Positions 1-9,059 of a DNA stretch of 64,000 bases are shown here, piece after piece. Where the stretch lies: NCBI RefSeq assembly GCF_003046315.1, contig NZ_PZZP01000002.1, positions 310,001 through 374,000 on the forward strand, read 5' to 3'. The position numbers were made by a program, and so were the translations under genes. Position 1 is the first letter of the stretch. Each line of letters opens with the position of its first letter. The stretch comes from Desmospora activa DSM 45169 (GTDB taxonomy: Bacteria; Bacillota; Bacilli; Thermoactinomycetales; DSM-45169). A model generated the notes under the pieces. The model was not told where the DNA came from and made no database searches. It saw only the letters and a list, made by a program, of their open reading frames with translations.

Positions 1-1376
1 ACTTGGTGGGGGACCCCTTTTTTCTTCAGCATTTTGGACAGCAGTTCCGACTTTTCGATGGAAACCGTCCCAACGAGGACTGGCTGTCCGGTGGCGTGCC
101 GTTTGACGATCTCATCCACTACCGCCCGCAGTTTCCCTGCTTCGGTTTTATAAAGCACATCGGTCAGATCATTTCTCACCATCGTCTGATGGGTGGGAAT
201 CTGAACGACGTTCATATTGTAGATCTTGCGGAACTCTTCTTCTTCCGTTTTAGCGGTACCGGTCATACCGGCCAAGGTGTTGTACAGGCGGAAGTAGTTT
301 TGTAGCGTGACGGTGGCCAACGTCATGCTTTCCCGCTGTACCTTTAACCCTTCCTTTGCCTCAATCGCCTGATGTAGCCCATCACTGTAACGGCGGCCCT
401 CCATCAAGCGGCCGGTGAAGTCATCCACGATGACAACGCCGCTTTCGTTTACCACATAATCCTGATCCCGTTTCATAATTACATGCGCTTTTAACGCTTG
501 TTGGATGTGGTGGTTGATGTGGATATTGTTGGCATCGTACAGATTATCAATGCCCATAAACGCTTCCGCTTTATCCACACCCTGTTCGGTCAAGGTGACG
601 TTTTTCGTCTTAATATCAACAGTGTAATCTTCTTCCGGTTTTAACCGCCGCACCATTTTGTCGGCAGCATAGTAGAGATCCGTCGCTTTATTGGCCTGAC
701 CGCTGATGATCAAAGGCGTCCGCGCCTCATCAATCAGGATGCTGTCCACTTCGTCGATGAGAGCGAAATTGAGGGGGCGTTGAGTGATCTGTTCTTTATA
801 GAGAACCATATTGTCGCGCAGATAATCAAAGCCGAATTCATTGTTGGTGCCAAAGGTGATATCGGCCTGATATGCCTGTCGCTTCTCCTCCGGTTTCATC
901 CCCGGAACGTTAAGACCTACCGTCAGCCCCAAAAATTCAAAGATTTGGCCCATCCACTCCCGGTCCCGCCGGACCAAATAATCGTTCACCGTCACCAGAT
1001 GAACGCCTTCACCAGGAAGGGCGTTTAGATAAGCAGGCAAGGTGGAGACCAAGGTTTTCCCTTCCCCGGTTTTCATCTCGGCGATATCCCCGTTGTGAAG
1101 TGCGATCCCCCCCACCAACTGCACATAATAATGACGCATCCCCAGTACACGCTTGGCCGCTTCCCGCACCACTGCGTAGGCTTCCGGCAGAAGGTCGTCC
1201 AGATCCTCACCCTCATCCAGCCTTTGCCGGAATTCATCGGTCTTTTGTCGCAGTTGTGTATCGGAAAGCGCCGATATCGTCGGTTCCAGCGCGTCGATTT
1301 GATCCGCAATCTTATAGCAACGTTTTAGCTCCCGTTGGTTTGCATCGGGCAACATTTTTTTTAAAAGATTAAGCAT
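1..1376 (-). CDS. secA: SecA preprotein translocase ATPase, N-terminal part (runs off the window)
   Basis: ATPase motor that drives secretory proteins through SecYEG. The ATG at 1374-1376 follows a GGAATGAAGG-like ribosome site. About 458 codons are present and the reading frame is open to the window edge. Walker A (MKTGEGKT) lies at residues 101-108, and the DEAD-type motif [11 protein letters not shown] at about residue 209. The last visible residues, [21 protein letters not shown], fit the second nucleotide-binding fold. The family is normally near 800-900 residues, so roughly half is missing because of the window boundary. It follows hpf on the same strand, the hpf-secA order usual in Bacillota. 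Identification is secure. Confidence 0.97.
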   Translation of the reverse strand, partial: MLNLLKKMLPDANQRELKRCYKIADQIDALEPTISALSDTQLRQKTDEFRQRLDEGEDLDDLLPEAYAVVREAAKRVLGMRHYYVQLVGGIALHNGDIAEMKTGEGKTLVSTLPAYLNALPGEGVHLVTVNDYLVRRDREWMGQIFEFLGLTVGLNVPGMKPEEKRQAYQADITFGTNNEFGFDYLRDNMVLYKEQITQRPLNFALIDEVDSILIDEARTPLIISGQANKATDLYYAADKMVRRLKPEEDYTVDIKTKNVTLTEQGVDKAEAFMGIDNLYDANNIHINHHIQQALKAHVIMKRDQDYVVNESGVVIVDDFTGRLMEGRRYSDGLHQAIEAKEGLKVQRESMTLATVTLQNYFRLYNTLAGMTGTAKTEEEEFRKIYNMNVVQIPTHQTMVRNDLTDVLYKTEAGKLRAVVDEIVKRHATGQPVLVGTVSIEKSELLSKMLKKKGVPHQ

Positions 1377-1578
1377 CAGCCTTCATTCCTTTCGTGAAAC
1401 AAGATGTTCACATATCCGGCTCGATCCGATCGATTCCAATCATTAGGTACTATCTATTAGTTTAACAAAAAACGGCGTCATATTTCACATTTTCACAAAA
1501 GAATTCAGGAAAGGTACAAAATAAGAAAGGGCAGCATTTAGCCGCCCTGGGGATACTTCTTATAACGATGAAGCAGCG

Positions 1579-2136
1579 TCATTCGGGTTCAATCAGACCA
1601 TATCGACCGTCTTTGCGCTTGTATACCACGTTTACTGTATCGGTGGATGCATTGGAAAACACGTAAAAATTGTGTCCCAACATATCCATCTGCAAAATTG
1701 CTTCCTCAGCATCCATCGGTTTCAGGATAAACCGTTTTGTGCGGACAATTTGAAATTCCTCTTCGCTGTCATCTACTTCCAATTGTGCGGTTGCAGGGGC
1801 CGTCCCATTTCCAAGGGAACGGATCGTTCCATCCTGGCGGAACTTGCGATTCACCTTCGTTTTGTACTTCCGAATTTGGCGCTCCAGTTTTTCCACCACT
1901 TTGTCGACAGAAGCATACATATCGCTGGTGGATTCCTCGGCCCGTACCAGTATACCAGGGAAAGGGACGGTTACCTCAACCTTGTGGTTGTCTTTGTTGA
2001 GAACGCTGAGTGCGACATGAGCTTCCGTCTTATGGGTTGTATCAAAATACTTTTCCAGACGGCTCAACTTCTTTTCCACAAAACTTCGGAGCGCCTCGGT
2101 GACATCAATGTTGTTTCCTCGGATATTGTACCTCAT
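1579..2136 (-). CDS. hpf: Long-form ribosome hibernation promoting factor
   Basis: Binds the 30S subunit and dimerises 70S into inactive 100S ribosomes in stationary phase. The 185-residue protein has an N-terminal S30AE domain (MRYNIRGNNIDVTEALRSF) and the C-terminal dimerisation domain (about residues 130-185, ending VVYKRKDGRYGLIEPE), as in long Hpf of Bacilli. An in-frame ATG lies 8 codons upstream, but AAAAGGGGG is placed 8 bases before the chosen ATG and the family starts at MxYNIRG, so 2136 is preferred. Upstream is a TATAAT at 2225-2230 and an AGGAATA at 2251-2257 that could be a SigH -35 element. B. subtilis yvyD is SigB/SigH controlled, so stress or stationary control is plausible (inference). 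Confidence 0.96.
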   Translation of the reverse strand: MRYNIRGNNIDVTEALRSFVEKKLSRLEKYFDTTHKTEAHVALSVLNKDNHKVEVTVPFPGILVRAEESTSDMYASVDKVVEKLERQIRKYKTKVNRKFRQDGTIRSLGNGTAPATAQLEVDDSEEEFQIVRTKRFILKPMDAEEAILQMDMLGHNFYVFSNASTDTVNVVYKRKDGRYGLIEPE

Positions 2137-2224
2137 GAAGCGAATCCCCCTTTTCGCCATCTATAAGTACCTATTCCCGCTTTACCCTCATTATCCTGCC
2201 TTCATTCATAATTCAGGTACAGAA

Positions 2225-2257
2225 ATTATATCCATTTCAAAAAGGTTCTCTATTCCT
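2225..2257 (-). promoter_or_regulatory. Candidate hpf promoter region
   Basis: On the minus strand TATAAT (2225-2230) lies about 90 bases before the hpf start. AGGAATA (2251-2257) followed 12 bases later by GAAAT resembles a SigH promoter. Both are by-eye matches; the true start site is not known. Confidence 0.35.
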
Positions 2258-2266
2258 AAACGTAAA

Positions 2267-2296
2267 ACCCCTCCCGACCAAATGGTCGGGAGGGGT
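2267..2296 (-). terminator. Rho-independent terminator of the cold-shock gene
   Basis: A 13-bp perfect stem (2267-2279 with 2284-2296, GC-rich, loop AAAT) is followed on the minus strand by TTTTACGTTT. It lies 14 bases after the csp stop codon and separates csp from hpf. Confidence 0.85.
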
Positions 2297-2310
2297 GGGA
2301 AATCGTTGGA

Positions 2311-2511
2311 TTAGTAAGCTTTCGTTACGTTAGCAGCCTGCGGTCCACGCGGTCCGTCCACGATTTCAAATTCAACACTTTGACCTTCATCCAAGGTCTT
2401 AAAGCCTTCTTCTTGAATGGCGGAGTAGTGTACAAACACGTCTTCGCCACCTTCACGCTCGATAAACCCATAACCTTTTTCCGCGTTGAACCACTTGACT
2501 TTGCCTTGCAT
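2311..2511 (-). CDS. Cold-shock protein (CspA/CspB family)
   Basis: Single 66-residue cold-shock domain, an RNA chaperone binding single-stranded nucleic acid. RNP1 (KGYGFI, residues 12-17) and RNP2 (DVFVHY, residues 24-29) are intact, as are the KVKWFN start and the C-terminal PQAANV motif. Length equals the family norm of 65-70. It is monocistronic: a SigA-type promoter lies upstream at 2578-2607, a leader of about 60 bases precedes the ATG, and a strong terminator follows. The leader could carry cold-responsive structure as in other csp genes, but none was demonstrated here. Confidence 0.97.
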   Translation of the reverse strand: MQGKVKWFNAEKGYGFIEREGGEDVFVHYSAIQEEGFKTLDEGQSVEFEIVDGPRGPQAANVTKAY

Positions 2512-2577
2512 ATGAACAATCCCTTCATAATGTGATGCACATGAAAATGACCATCTGGACCTCTTCCATGCAAAAAT

Positions 2578-2607
2578 AATATATCACTGCCCATCAGGCA
2601 AAGTCAA
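2578..2607 (-). promoter_or_regulatory. SigA-type promoter of the cold-shock gene
   Basis: Minus-strand TTGACT (2602-2607) and TATATT (2578-2583) are separated by 18 bases, about 70 bases ahead of the csp ATG. Confidence 0.6.
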
Positions 2608-2654
2608 GGATATTTGACTGGACTTTGGAGATTCAGTATTCCTTTATCTCCCAT

Positions 2655-3377
2655 TTACAGCACTTTGCTCAAAAATACGCGCGTACGTTCATGACGGGGA
2701 TGTTGGAATACTTCCGTCGGATTGCCTTCCTCTTGAATGACGCCGTCATCCATAAAGATCACGCGATCGCACACCTCACGCGCAAATCCCATTTCATGGG
2801 TGACCACCACCATCGTCATTCCTTCTTGCGCCAATTCCTTCATCACCGCCAGTACTTCCCCGATCATTTCCGGATCGAGAGCGGATGTGGGTTCATCAAA
2901 CAGCATCACCTTAGGATCCATTGCTAAAGCCCGGGCAATCGCCACCCGTTGTTGTTGCCCCCCGGACAGCTGTTGTGGATAAGCGGTGGCTTTCTCCTCC
3001 AATCCCACCTTGGCCAACAGCGATGTCGCTTTTTCCTCCGCCTGTTGTCGACTCCATCCCCGTACCTGCACAGGTGCCAGCGCAATATTGTCAAGCACAC
3101 TCATATGGGGGAAAAGGTTAAATTGCTGAAACACCATGCCCACATCGGTACGCACCTGATTGATATCCGTCGCCGGGTCCGTCAAATCGTGACCATCCAC
3201 GATCACACGGCCGGATGAACAATCCTCCAACAAATTCATACAGCGAAGCAGGGTACTTTTTCCCGATCCACTGGGTCCGATGATGGAAACCACTTCTTTT
3301 TCCGCAACTGTTAGATCGATTCCCTTCAATACTTCCGTTTTACCAAACTTTTTATGTAGATTTTCTACCTGGATCAT
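2655..3377 (-). CDS. glnQ: Polar amino-acid (glutamine-type) ABC transporter ATPase
   Basis: ATP-binding subunit of a PAAT-family importer. Walker A (GPSGSGKST), signature (LSGGQQQR), Walker B ([12 protein letters not shown]) and the switch His (VTHE) are all present, and 240 residues is the GlnQ/ArtM norm. A GTG at 3386 overlaps the permease stop as GTGA. The ATG three codons later is better spaced from AGAGGGTG and matches the usual family start (MIxVENLHK), so 3377 was chosen. It is translationally coupled to the permease gene. The exact amino acid (glutamine, arginine or cystine) cannot be read from sequence. Confidence 0.93.
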   Translation of the reverse strand: MIQVENLHKKFGKTEVLKGIDLTVAEKEVVSIIGPSGSGKSTLLRCMNLLEDCSSGRVIVDGHDLTDPATDINQVRTDVGMVFQQFNLFPHMSVLDNIALAPVQVRGWSRQQAEEKATSLLAKVGLEEKATAYPQQLSGGQQQRVAIARALAMDPKVMLFDEPTSALDPEMIGEVLAVMKELAQEGMTMVVVTHEMGFAREVCDRVIFMDDGVIQEEGNPTEVFQHPRHERTRVFLSKVL

Positions 3378-3382
3378 CGGAT

Positions 3383-4063
3383 TCACCCTCTTTCCTTCGC
3401 TTCAGGACTGAATCGCTTCTCCAACCAATACACTAGTCGGGATAAGAGCAAGGTTAAAATAAAATACATAATACCCACTGTCAAATAAGGGGCCCACCGT
3501 TCCCAGGTGTTTTTGGCGGTAGTCCAAGCGGCATAGGTTAAGTCGTTGACGGCGATCATCGCCACCAAGGAAGAATCTTTTAACAACGCGATAAATTCAT
3601 TGCCCAAAGGGGGCAACATCCGGCGAAACGCCTGCGGCAAGATCACATGGCGCATTGCTTGTCCATATGACATACCGAGGGAACGGGCCGCTTCCATCTG
3701 CCCTTTATCAATGGATTGAATGCCTCCGCGAAAAATCTCCGCAATATATGCACCCGCATTGAGTGAAAGGGCAACAAAACCGGAGAAAAGGGGTCCAGGC
3801 GAAATCAAGCCCATCCCTTCCCATATGGTGGGAATCAAGCCAAAATGAATAAATAAGATCTGTAACAATAACGGTGTCCCTCGAAAAATATCCACATACA
3901 GGGTGGCGGGGCGTACCAGCCACCACCTCCCGGAGAGACGCATCAAACCTAAGATCAAACCGATCACCAATCCCACGCCTACACCGACCACTGTTAACAA
4001 GATAGTGGTATAAAAACCACGTACAAATAACTCATGATATTCCAGGACGACCGACCAATCCAT
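3383..4063 (-). CDS. glnP: Polar amino-acid ABC transporter permease
   Basis: Membrane subunit of 226 residues with the HisM/GlnP fold. It starts [15 protein letters not shown] and has several transmembrane helices. The EAA loop, [24 protein letters not shown], that contacts the ATPase is visible at about residues 142-166 (shown here in two overlapping pieces of the same loop: [12 protein letters not shown] and [12 protein letters not shown]). It lies between the binding-protein gene and the ATPase gene, in the usual operon. A 129-base spacer with a strong hairpin separates it from the binding-protein gene. Confidence 0.93.
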   Translation of the reverse strand: MDWSVVLEYHELFVRGFYTTILLTVVGVGVGLVIGLILGLMRLSGRWWLVRPATLYVDIFRGTPLLLQILFIHFGLIPTIWEGMGLISPGPLFSGFVALSLNAGAYIAEIFRGGIQSIDKGQMEAARSLGMSYGQAMRHVILPQAFRRMLPPLGNEFIALLKDSSLVAMIAVNDLTYAAWTTAKNTWERWAPYLTVGIMYFILTLLLSRLVYWLEKRFSPEAKERG

Positions 4064-4149
4064 GATTGCACCCCTCTAGGAAAAAAGTCATATCCAATAT
4101 GCTTTTAGACTTATCCACATATTTATCCACATCATCCACAACACAAATA

Positions 4150-4184
4150 CCGGAAAAGAAGCGCAGATACACCTTCTTTTCCGG
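4150..4184 (-). promoter_or_regulatory. Intra-operon hairpin between binding protein and permease genes
   Basis: A 12-bp perfect stem (4150-4161 with 4173-4184) follows the binding-protein stop directly and lacks a clear T-run. Such hairpins often protect the upstream mRNA 3' end, so that the binding protein is made in excess over the membrane subunits. That role is inferred. Confidence 0.5.
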
Positions 4185-4192
4185 TTAAATGA

Positions 4193-4957
4193 CTATTTCT
4201 TATCACCAAACCACTTATTATAAATTTTATCGTATGTGCCGTCATTTTGTATTTTTTCCAAACCAGAATTGATTTTATCCAGCATTTCCTGATTTCCCTT
4301 TTTCACGATGATGCCATAAAACTCAGGATCAAAGCTGTCATCTTCGATTGTCTTAAATTTCCCGCCCTCTAATTTCTTTTTCATGTAATCCTGCACAACG
4401 CCGTTATCGGCGACAACGGCATCCACACGGCCTGCGACTAAATCATCGATTGCTCCAGGCGTATCATCGTATCCACGCAACCCTTTGTAGGTTTTGCCAA
4501 AAGCTTTGGTAACGACCGCTTCACCCGTAGTAGCCGACTGAACACCGATTTTCTTTCCCTTTAGATCAGCCAGGGATTTAACATCGGCGTTTTCAGGAAC
4601 CAGGATCAATTGTTTCGCTTCAAAATAAGGTTCCGAAAAATCGTATTTCTTTTTTCGATCTTCCGTAATCGTTGCCGCCGAGATTCCCATATCCATTTGA
4701 CCGCGATCAATCGCCTCAAAGAGAGGGTCCCATCCCGTGTGATGAACGGAGATTTCCATCTCTTCCGCCTCCGCGATCGCCTGGATGATATCGATATCGA
4801 AGCCAACGATCTCACCATTCCCTTTTTGTGTTTCAAAGGGAGGATAAACCGCATCCGTTCCCACTTTGATCACACCGTTACCATCTGATGCCGTCCCACT
4901 GCATCCGGCGAGCAATGCGATCACTGCTAATGGAACAAACCATTGTAATATTTTCAC
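4193..4957 (-). CDS. glnH: Amino-acid ABC transporter substrate-binding lipoprotein
   Basis: Extracytoplasmic binding protein (SBP_bac_3 family) of 254 residues. A lipobox, LLAGC, with Cys19 follows a short hydrophobic signal. The family hallmarks GxDAVYPPFE near the mature start, GFDIDI, and DFSEPYFEA are visible. First gene of a three-gene importer (binding protein, permease, ATPase) on the minus strand. Substrate is probably glutamine or another polar amino acid; specificity is not provable here. Confidence 0.93.
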   Translation of the reverse strand: MKILQWFVPLAVIALLAGCSGTASDGNGVIKVGTDAVYPPFETQKGNGEIVGFDIDIIQAIAEAEEMEISVHHTGWDPLFEAIDRGQMDMGISAATITEDRKKKYDFSEPYFEAKQLILVPENADVKSLADLKGKKIGVQSATTGEAVVTKAFGKTYKGLRGYDDTPGAIDDLVAGRVDAVVADNGVVQDYMKKKLEGGKFKTIEDDSFDPEFYGIIVKKGNQEMLDKINSGLEKIQNDGTYDKIYNKWFGDKK

Positions 4958-5138
4958 ACCAAAGCCCCCTTGATTTTTCCGTTTCTACCTTAAATCATTA
5001 TACAAAAAAATTTATATATATTCGGCATGAAATAAATCCCATCAATTGGTTCTTTTCCTCCTTCAATGGTGATTGATCTATGTTTTTCGATATGGTTGTA
5101 ACGATTTCCTGCCTGAGGGCTTCTTTAACCTTTATACG

Positions 5139-5405
5139 TCAGAAGTCTCCCACTTGTCTCTGCTCTTCCGATGGCAAGTAACCTCCGCCCCTTAGCGTTA
5201 GCGTAGACGGGAGAGGTTCATAAACAGACACTCCCCTCTGATAGAGGAGAGTGTCGAGTTTACTGACAAACCACAGTTAAAGGGAAGAAAGCCCGAGTCG
5301 GTTTGATTCGAGTATGGGAGGCAAACCCTTCGATACGTGAGAGCTTTGTTCTGATGGTAAGAAACCCCCACTTCTTACCGTTAGCGTAAGTGGGGGAGGT
5401 TCATT
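5139..5405. mobile_element. IS200/IS605-type right-end remnant, two tandem copies, no transposase
   Basis: Two homologous segments, 5170-5221 and 5353-5404, both run GATGGyAAG ... TTAGCGT ... GGGAGGTTCAT. The second folds into a 9-bp stem CCCCCACTT/AAGTGGGGG (5365-5373 with 5388-5396). This CCCCAC...GTGGGGGAGGTTCA shape is typical of IS200/IS605 right ends. Between them is a hairpin GACACTC...GAGTGTC (5227-5255) and an unstructured stretch to 5352, reminiscent of the omega-RNA that overlaps TnpB right ends. No tnpA or tnpB reading frame remains. The family assignment rests on remembered end structure and is moderate. Confidence 0.5.
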
Positions 5406-5422
5406 ATGTGGGAGTGTCAGTC

Positions 5423-5695
5423 TCAGTTAACCGCTTCTTTCAGCTGTTTCCCTGGTTTAAACGCCGGTACACGGCTTGCTTCGATCTGGATTTCTTCCCC
5501 GGTCTGGGGATTGCGGCCGGTGCGGGCGGCCCGTTCCCTCACTTCAAAGTTGCCAAAACCGATCAAAGAAACTTTTTCGCCGTTGCGCAGCGCTTCGGAA
5601 ATCGTTCCAAGAACGGTTTCCACCAAATGAGTCGATTCCTTTTTCGTTTTTCCGGTAGTCTCAGCCACTCGTTCAATCAGTTGTGATTTGTTCAT
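5423..5695 (-). CDS. hup: HU-type histone-like DNA-binding protein
   Basis: 90-residue nucleoid protein that bends and compacts DNA as a dimer. It opens [19 protein letters not shown], has the conserved [21 protein letters not shown] arm and ends [15 protein letters not shown] one codon earlier is in frame, but AAAGGAGTG sits 9 bases before the ATG at 5695, which is therefore used. It is monocistronic. The IS605-like remnant ends only about 18 bases beyond its stop codon, so the original terminator may have been displaced. Confidence 0.97.
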   Translation of the reverse strand: MNKSQLIERVAETTGKTKKESTHLVETVLGTISEALRNGEKVSLIGFGNFEVRERAARTGRNPQTGEEIQIEASRVPAFKPGKQLKEAVN

Positions 5696-6019
5696 CAAAA
5701 GTCACTCCTTTTATGAGTTTTTGAGTTTAGAAGATATCCACATTCCCTTTGTTGCCCATCCTGTGGCGTTGTATACCATCAAGGACAAGAAATCTCGCAA
5801 ATTTGGCATGGAAGGAAGGGCGATTCGCCAATAAAACATCGCTACCATCCCCCGTTGCCACTGAAACCTCCCAATAAAACGAGCAAAAAAGGTGCTAGAG
5901 GATAATCATAGATGATAGCTGGGCTGGTGTTCAAGAGGGTCTCACGATTTTTACGTATATGTCCCCGGTGTTTTTCGCTGAGTAGCAAACTGACGGGTCA
6001 CCTTAGCAACAACACTCAT
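5696..6019. other. Intergenic region between comFC and hup
   Basis: 324 bases with no reading frame I would call a gene and no clear terminator hairpin for comFC. It presumably holds the hup promoter and leader. Nothing else was recognised. Confidence 0.4.
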
Positions 6020-6727
6020 TCACCGTGCAAAGGTAAGGGAACGGATACGCTCAACACCGGCATCAGCCAAAGTGCGAGCACATTCCACTAAAGTAGCGCC
6101 GGTGGTATACACATCATCCACTAAAATCCACGATCCGGAAAGTGTTCTCTCATCGACAGAAGCAGACAGGCGAAAAGCCCCTTTGATCGCCGCCAATCGT
6201 TGCCCCCGACCCTTTTGGCTCTGGGAGTCGGCTTGGTGGATTCGTTGCAATAGCGAACGCTTTGGTAAACCGATCGCCTTTGCTACTACTTGCGCCAGCC
6301 GCTCCGCCTGATTAAAGCCCCGTTCATGTAATCGATCCGCATGGACGGGAACATAAGTAACTCCTGCTGCTTTCCATCCCGTTTCTAACAAGCGTTCAGC
6401 CATCATCTCTCCCAATGGTTTCGCCCACTCCTCGTTTCCTCGATATTTTAACATCCACACCAGTTCCCGCGCAAAACGATTGTATGTACAGACACTGCGG
6501 TTGGCTTCCAACGAAGTCTGCCCCCACTGTTGACAATCGCTGCAAGGGGATGAAAACGATCGCTTCATGAAACGGCCACAGCGGAGGCAACAACAATCCC
6601 GGATGGGCTTTAGCCGTGCCCGGCAATGGTCACACACCCGCCTCCATCCTCGTCCCCAGGGAACCTTAACCGCCGCCTCACAAAAACAACAAGTGGAAGG
6701 TGGAGAAAACAAGTCTATCCCTTTCAT
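6020..6727 (-). CDS. comFC: ComFC, competence-associated phosphoribosyltransferase-fold protein
   Basis: 235 residues. The N-terminus carries a Cys-rich zinc ribbon (CCFCEAA, CDHC, CCCLRCG, CSDC within residues 13-75). The C-terminal phosphoribosyltransferase fold ends in a PRPP-loop motif, ILVDDVYTTGAT, near residue 200. ComFC is required for ssDNA uptake during transformation in B. subtilis and acts with ComFA in the cytoplasm. It starts two bases after the comFA stop, with GGGGG ahead of the ATG. ComFB is not encoded between them. Confidence 0.93.
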   Translation of the reverse strand: MKGIDLFSPPSTCCFCEAAVKVPWGRGWRRVCDHCRARLKPIRDCCCLRCGRFMKRSFSSPCSDCQQWGQTSLEANRSVCTYNRFARELVWMLKYRGNEEWAKPLGEMMAERLLETGWKAAGVTYVPVHADRLHERGFNQAERLAQVVAKAIGLPKRSLLQRIHQADSQSQKGRGQRLAAIKGAFRLSASVDERTLSGSWILVDDVYTTGATLVECARTLADAGVERIRSLTFAR

Positions 6728-6729
6728 GG

Positions 6730-8442
6730 CTAACCCCCTTTTCCCTCCTCCAGCTCTCGATGAGCGCGTCTATTCCAAGAACGAATCACCTCCCTTGCCC
6801 GTACCATTTCCCCGGTTACCACTTTTGACACAAACCAGACTTGCCCCTCTTGGTATTCCATCGACCGTCCGACACGACCGGCAATTTGCACCAATGCAGC
6901 CGCATCGAACACCGGGTGATCGGCTCCCGCCACCAAGACATGGCAGCGCGGGACGGTTACCCCGCGTTCCAAGATTGTAGTGGTTACCAGTAAGCGCAGC
7001 GTTCCCAAGCGAAATTCTTTTACCAACCGCTTCCGTTCTTCTTCCCGCGATGAGACGAAAGCCACCCGATCCGCGGGGAGATGGAGTTGTTTTTCTAGCC
7101 AACTGATCAGCTGTCTTCCGTCTGCTATCCGCGGAACAAATACTAAGGCTTGTCCATCGGTTTGCAACACCCGTTCGACAAAGGCCTCCAACGGGGCAGT
7201 CGGCTTTCCCGCCATCATGCGGCGATACCAACCCCATGCCCGGATGATACGAGGCTCTGGCAACGGTTGACCGTGATGGCGTGCTCGTAATGTTACCACC
7301 GGCCAGTTGTGGCGCCGAAAGCTTCTTTTCCAAGAGGTGGGCGGCGTCGCCGTCACCAGAACCCGTTTGCCGTCAACCCGGCGTGCCCGCTCCAGCGATG
7401 CTTGCAGAGATGGATGTGACTGCAGGGGAAATGCATCCGCTTCATCGATGATCACCAGGGAAAAACAGCGATAAAAGCGCATAGCCTGATGTACTGTGCC
7501 GACAAACAGCTCCCCCCGGTTCCAAGTTTGGCCACTCTCCCCATGCAACGTTACGACATTGACGGTAGGGAATGCTTGAGACAGCCGATCTGCCACTTCC
7601 ACGACCACATCGCGACGAGGAGCTGCCCATAGTACAGGGGCACGACGGGACAGCGCCTGTTCTAATGTTTGAAAGAGAACTTCGGTTTTACCCGCTCCGG
7701 TAACCGCCCACAACAACAAAGTGTCCGCCTTTCCCTCTTCCCACCATTGCACACATCGCCTAGATGCCGCCCGTTGAGCGCTTGACAGGGAAAAAGAGAG
7801 CTCGGCATTGACCGGGGCTCGTGCTTTCCATGGAAGCGGTTCAAATAAAAATAAGCTCATACACGATTGACTTCTCCCCATCACCAGACAACGGTCACAG
7901 TAAAAACAAATATCTTCACAGCGGGCACACACCGTTTTGCGAATGGCACCAAAACCGGAACCACACCGCAGGCACCGACGCCGAAGTGCCGACCCTGCCG
8001 TCTCCACTCCGGGCAATACACGCGCCGCACCTGTGAGCACCAACGTTCTGATTCGACGCCATCGATCTTGGGGAGGCAGCGTTTTCTGCCATTTCAGCAG
8101 AGCCAAGATCTCTTTCTCCAACAATGCCCGTCCACCCAACGCCTCTCTCCACTTATCCGCTTCCACCACCTCACGGGCCCATTGTTCCTGCGCCGACTTC
8201 ACCCCTTCACCAGCAGGGATCGTCGTCTCTGGAGACGGTGTCTCGGGCAACATCCCACCCTGCCAGCGACCTTTGCGCATGCGCACTTCTTTTCCCCTGG
8301 CCAACCAGAATAATCGATCCGTCTCAACGCAAAAGGTATCATAGATTTTTCCGTCTACTTCATATTGCATCCATTCCAAACTCCCACCTCCTCTATAAAA
8401 AAGGACCCTCCCTGCCACCAGGGGGTCCGTTCGTTGTTTCAT
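6730..8442 (-). CDS. comFA: ComFA-type DEAD/DEAH helicase (DNA uptake motor)
   Basis: 570-residue superfamily 2 ATPase proposed to pull incoming ssDNA through ComEC. A four-Cys zinc module (CLRCG, CARC, CFYCDRC, about residues 155-190) precedes helicase motif I (TGAGKTE), motif II (IIDEADAFP), motif III (TATPP) and motif VI (QIAGRVGRS). The ATG at 8442 overlaps the stop of the upstream gene as ATGA and is preferred to an in-frame ATG at 8478 inside that gene. Length is longer than B. subtilis ComFA (about 460) because of an N-terminal extension of about 100 residues, seen in related proteins. Confidence 0.92.
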   Translation of the reverse strand: MKQRTDPLVAGRVLFYRGGGSLEWMQYEVDGKIYDTFCVETDRLFWLARGKEVRMRKGRWQGGMLPETPSPETTIPAGEGVKSAQEQWAREVVEADKWREALGGRALLEKEILALLKWQKTLPPQDRWRRIRTLVLTGAARVLPGVETAGSALRRRCLRCGSGFGAIRKTVCARCEDICFYCDRCLVMGRSQSCMSLFLFEPLPWKARAPVNAELSFSLSSAQRAASRRCVQWWEEGKADTLLLWAVTGAGKTEVLFQTLEQALSRRAPVLWAAPRRDVVVEVADRLSQAFPTVNVVTLHGESGQTWNRGELFVGTVHQAMRFYRCFSLVIIDEADAFPLQSHPSLQASLERARRVDGKRVLVTATPPTSWKRSFRRHNWPVVTLRARHHGQPLPEPRIIRAWGWYRRMMAGKPTAPLEAFVERVLQTDGQALVFVPRIADGRQLISWLEKQLHLPADRVAFVSSREEERKRLVKEFRLGTLRLLVTTTILERGVTVPRCHVLVAGADHPVFDAAALVQIAGRVGRSMEYQEGQVWFVSKVVTGEMVRAREVIRSWNRRAHRELEEGKGG

Positions 8443-8837
8443 GATGATTCTGATCGCTCCAGATTTCGTAAGTCCCACACATCCGTATCTTGCTTGACGC
8501 GATCTGTATGTTGTTTTAGCTCCTGCTCCGGAACATCCTCAGGGTAGAGGCATACCTTCATCCCAGGGTAACGTTGTTCTAAACGGAGTAAGATCGGCCC
8601 CGTATCGTCCAGTGAGCCCGCATCCAGGCAGATCAAATCATCGGATTTCCCCGATACCCGGCGCCAAAAGAAGAAAGAGCGAACGATCCATTCGATGGTA
8701 CCCTGGTTGTTTCGGGTAACCAATACCAGTCGACCGGAGCGCGTTCGGAGTGGAAAACAAAAAATTCGGTAAAAAAAGTATACGAACCCACCACTTCCGA
8801 CGATCAGAAGGGCACCCCACAGCAACCACCATTCCAT
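8439..8837 (-). CDS. Unknown single-pass membrane protein coupled to comFA
   Basis: 132 residues. One N-terminal transmembrane helix (about residues 4-25, WWLLWGALLIVGSGGFVYFF) is followed by a soluble domain containing LVTRNNQGTIEWIVRSFFFWRR, LICLDAGSLDDTGPIL and a charged tail. The middle recalls the start of a GT-A glycosyltransferase fold (the N/D-rich loop), but it is far too short to be a working enzyme. The start is the ATG at 8837, with AAAGGAGG 9 bases upstream; an ATG three codons earlier abuts that site. Its stop overlaps the comFA start, so it is probably co-expressed with the competence genes. Function unknown. Confidence 0.75.
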   Translation of the reverse strand: MEWWLLWGALLIVGSGGFVYFFYRIFCFPLRTRSGRLVLVTRNNQGTIEWIVRSFFFWRRVSGKSDDLICLDAGSLDDTGPILLRLEQRYPGMKVCLYPEDVPEQELKQHTDRVKQDTDVWDLRNLERSESS

Positions 8838-9011
8838 CGCCGTCATCCTCCTTTGCCTCCATTATATGCGGAGAGAAAGTAAGGGGTTCGGTAAAGCTTT
8901 TCATGCTGTTTTCTCCTTCACTTTATGGTGGAATGATTCGTTTGTCAACTGCTGCTATAGATGGAATCCAATTTCATCTGTTCAATTTTATGATGTAATT
9001 TTATAAAAAAA

Positions 9012-9030
9012 CGCCCCTGCTAGAGGGGCG
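9012..9030 (-). terminator. Rho-independent terminator of metK
   Basis: Stem CGCCCCT/AGGGGCG (9012-9018 with 9024-9030) is followed on the minus strand by seven T residues. Confidence 0.85.
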
Positions 9031-9059
9031 AGGCATAGACAACCGGCTACGGGGCGGTC

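Noticed and set aside
1672-2166. 164-codon plus-strand frame across hpf
   Set aside because: Antisense to the full-length, highly conserved Hpf; no ribosome site or family.
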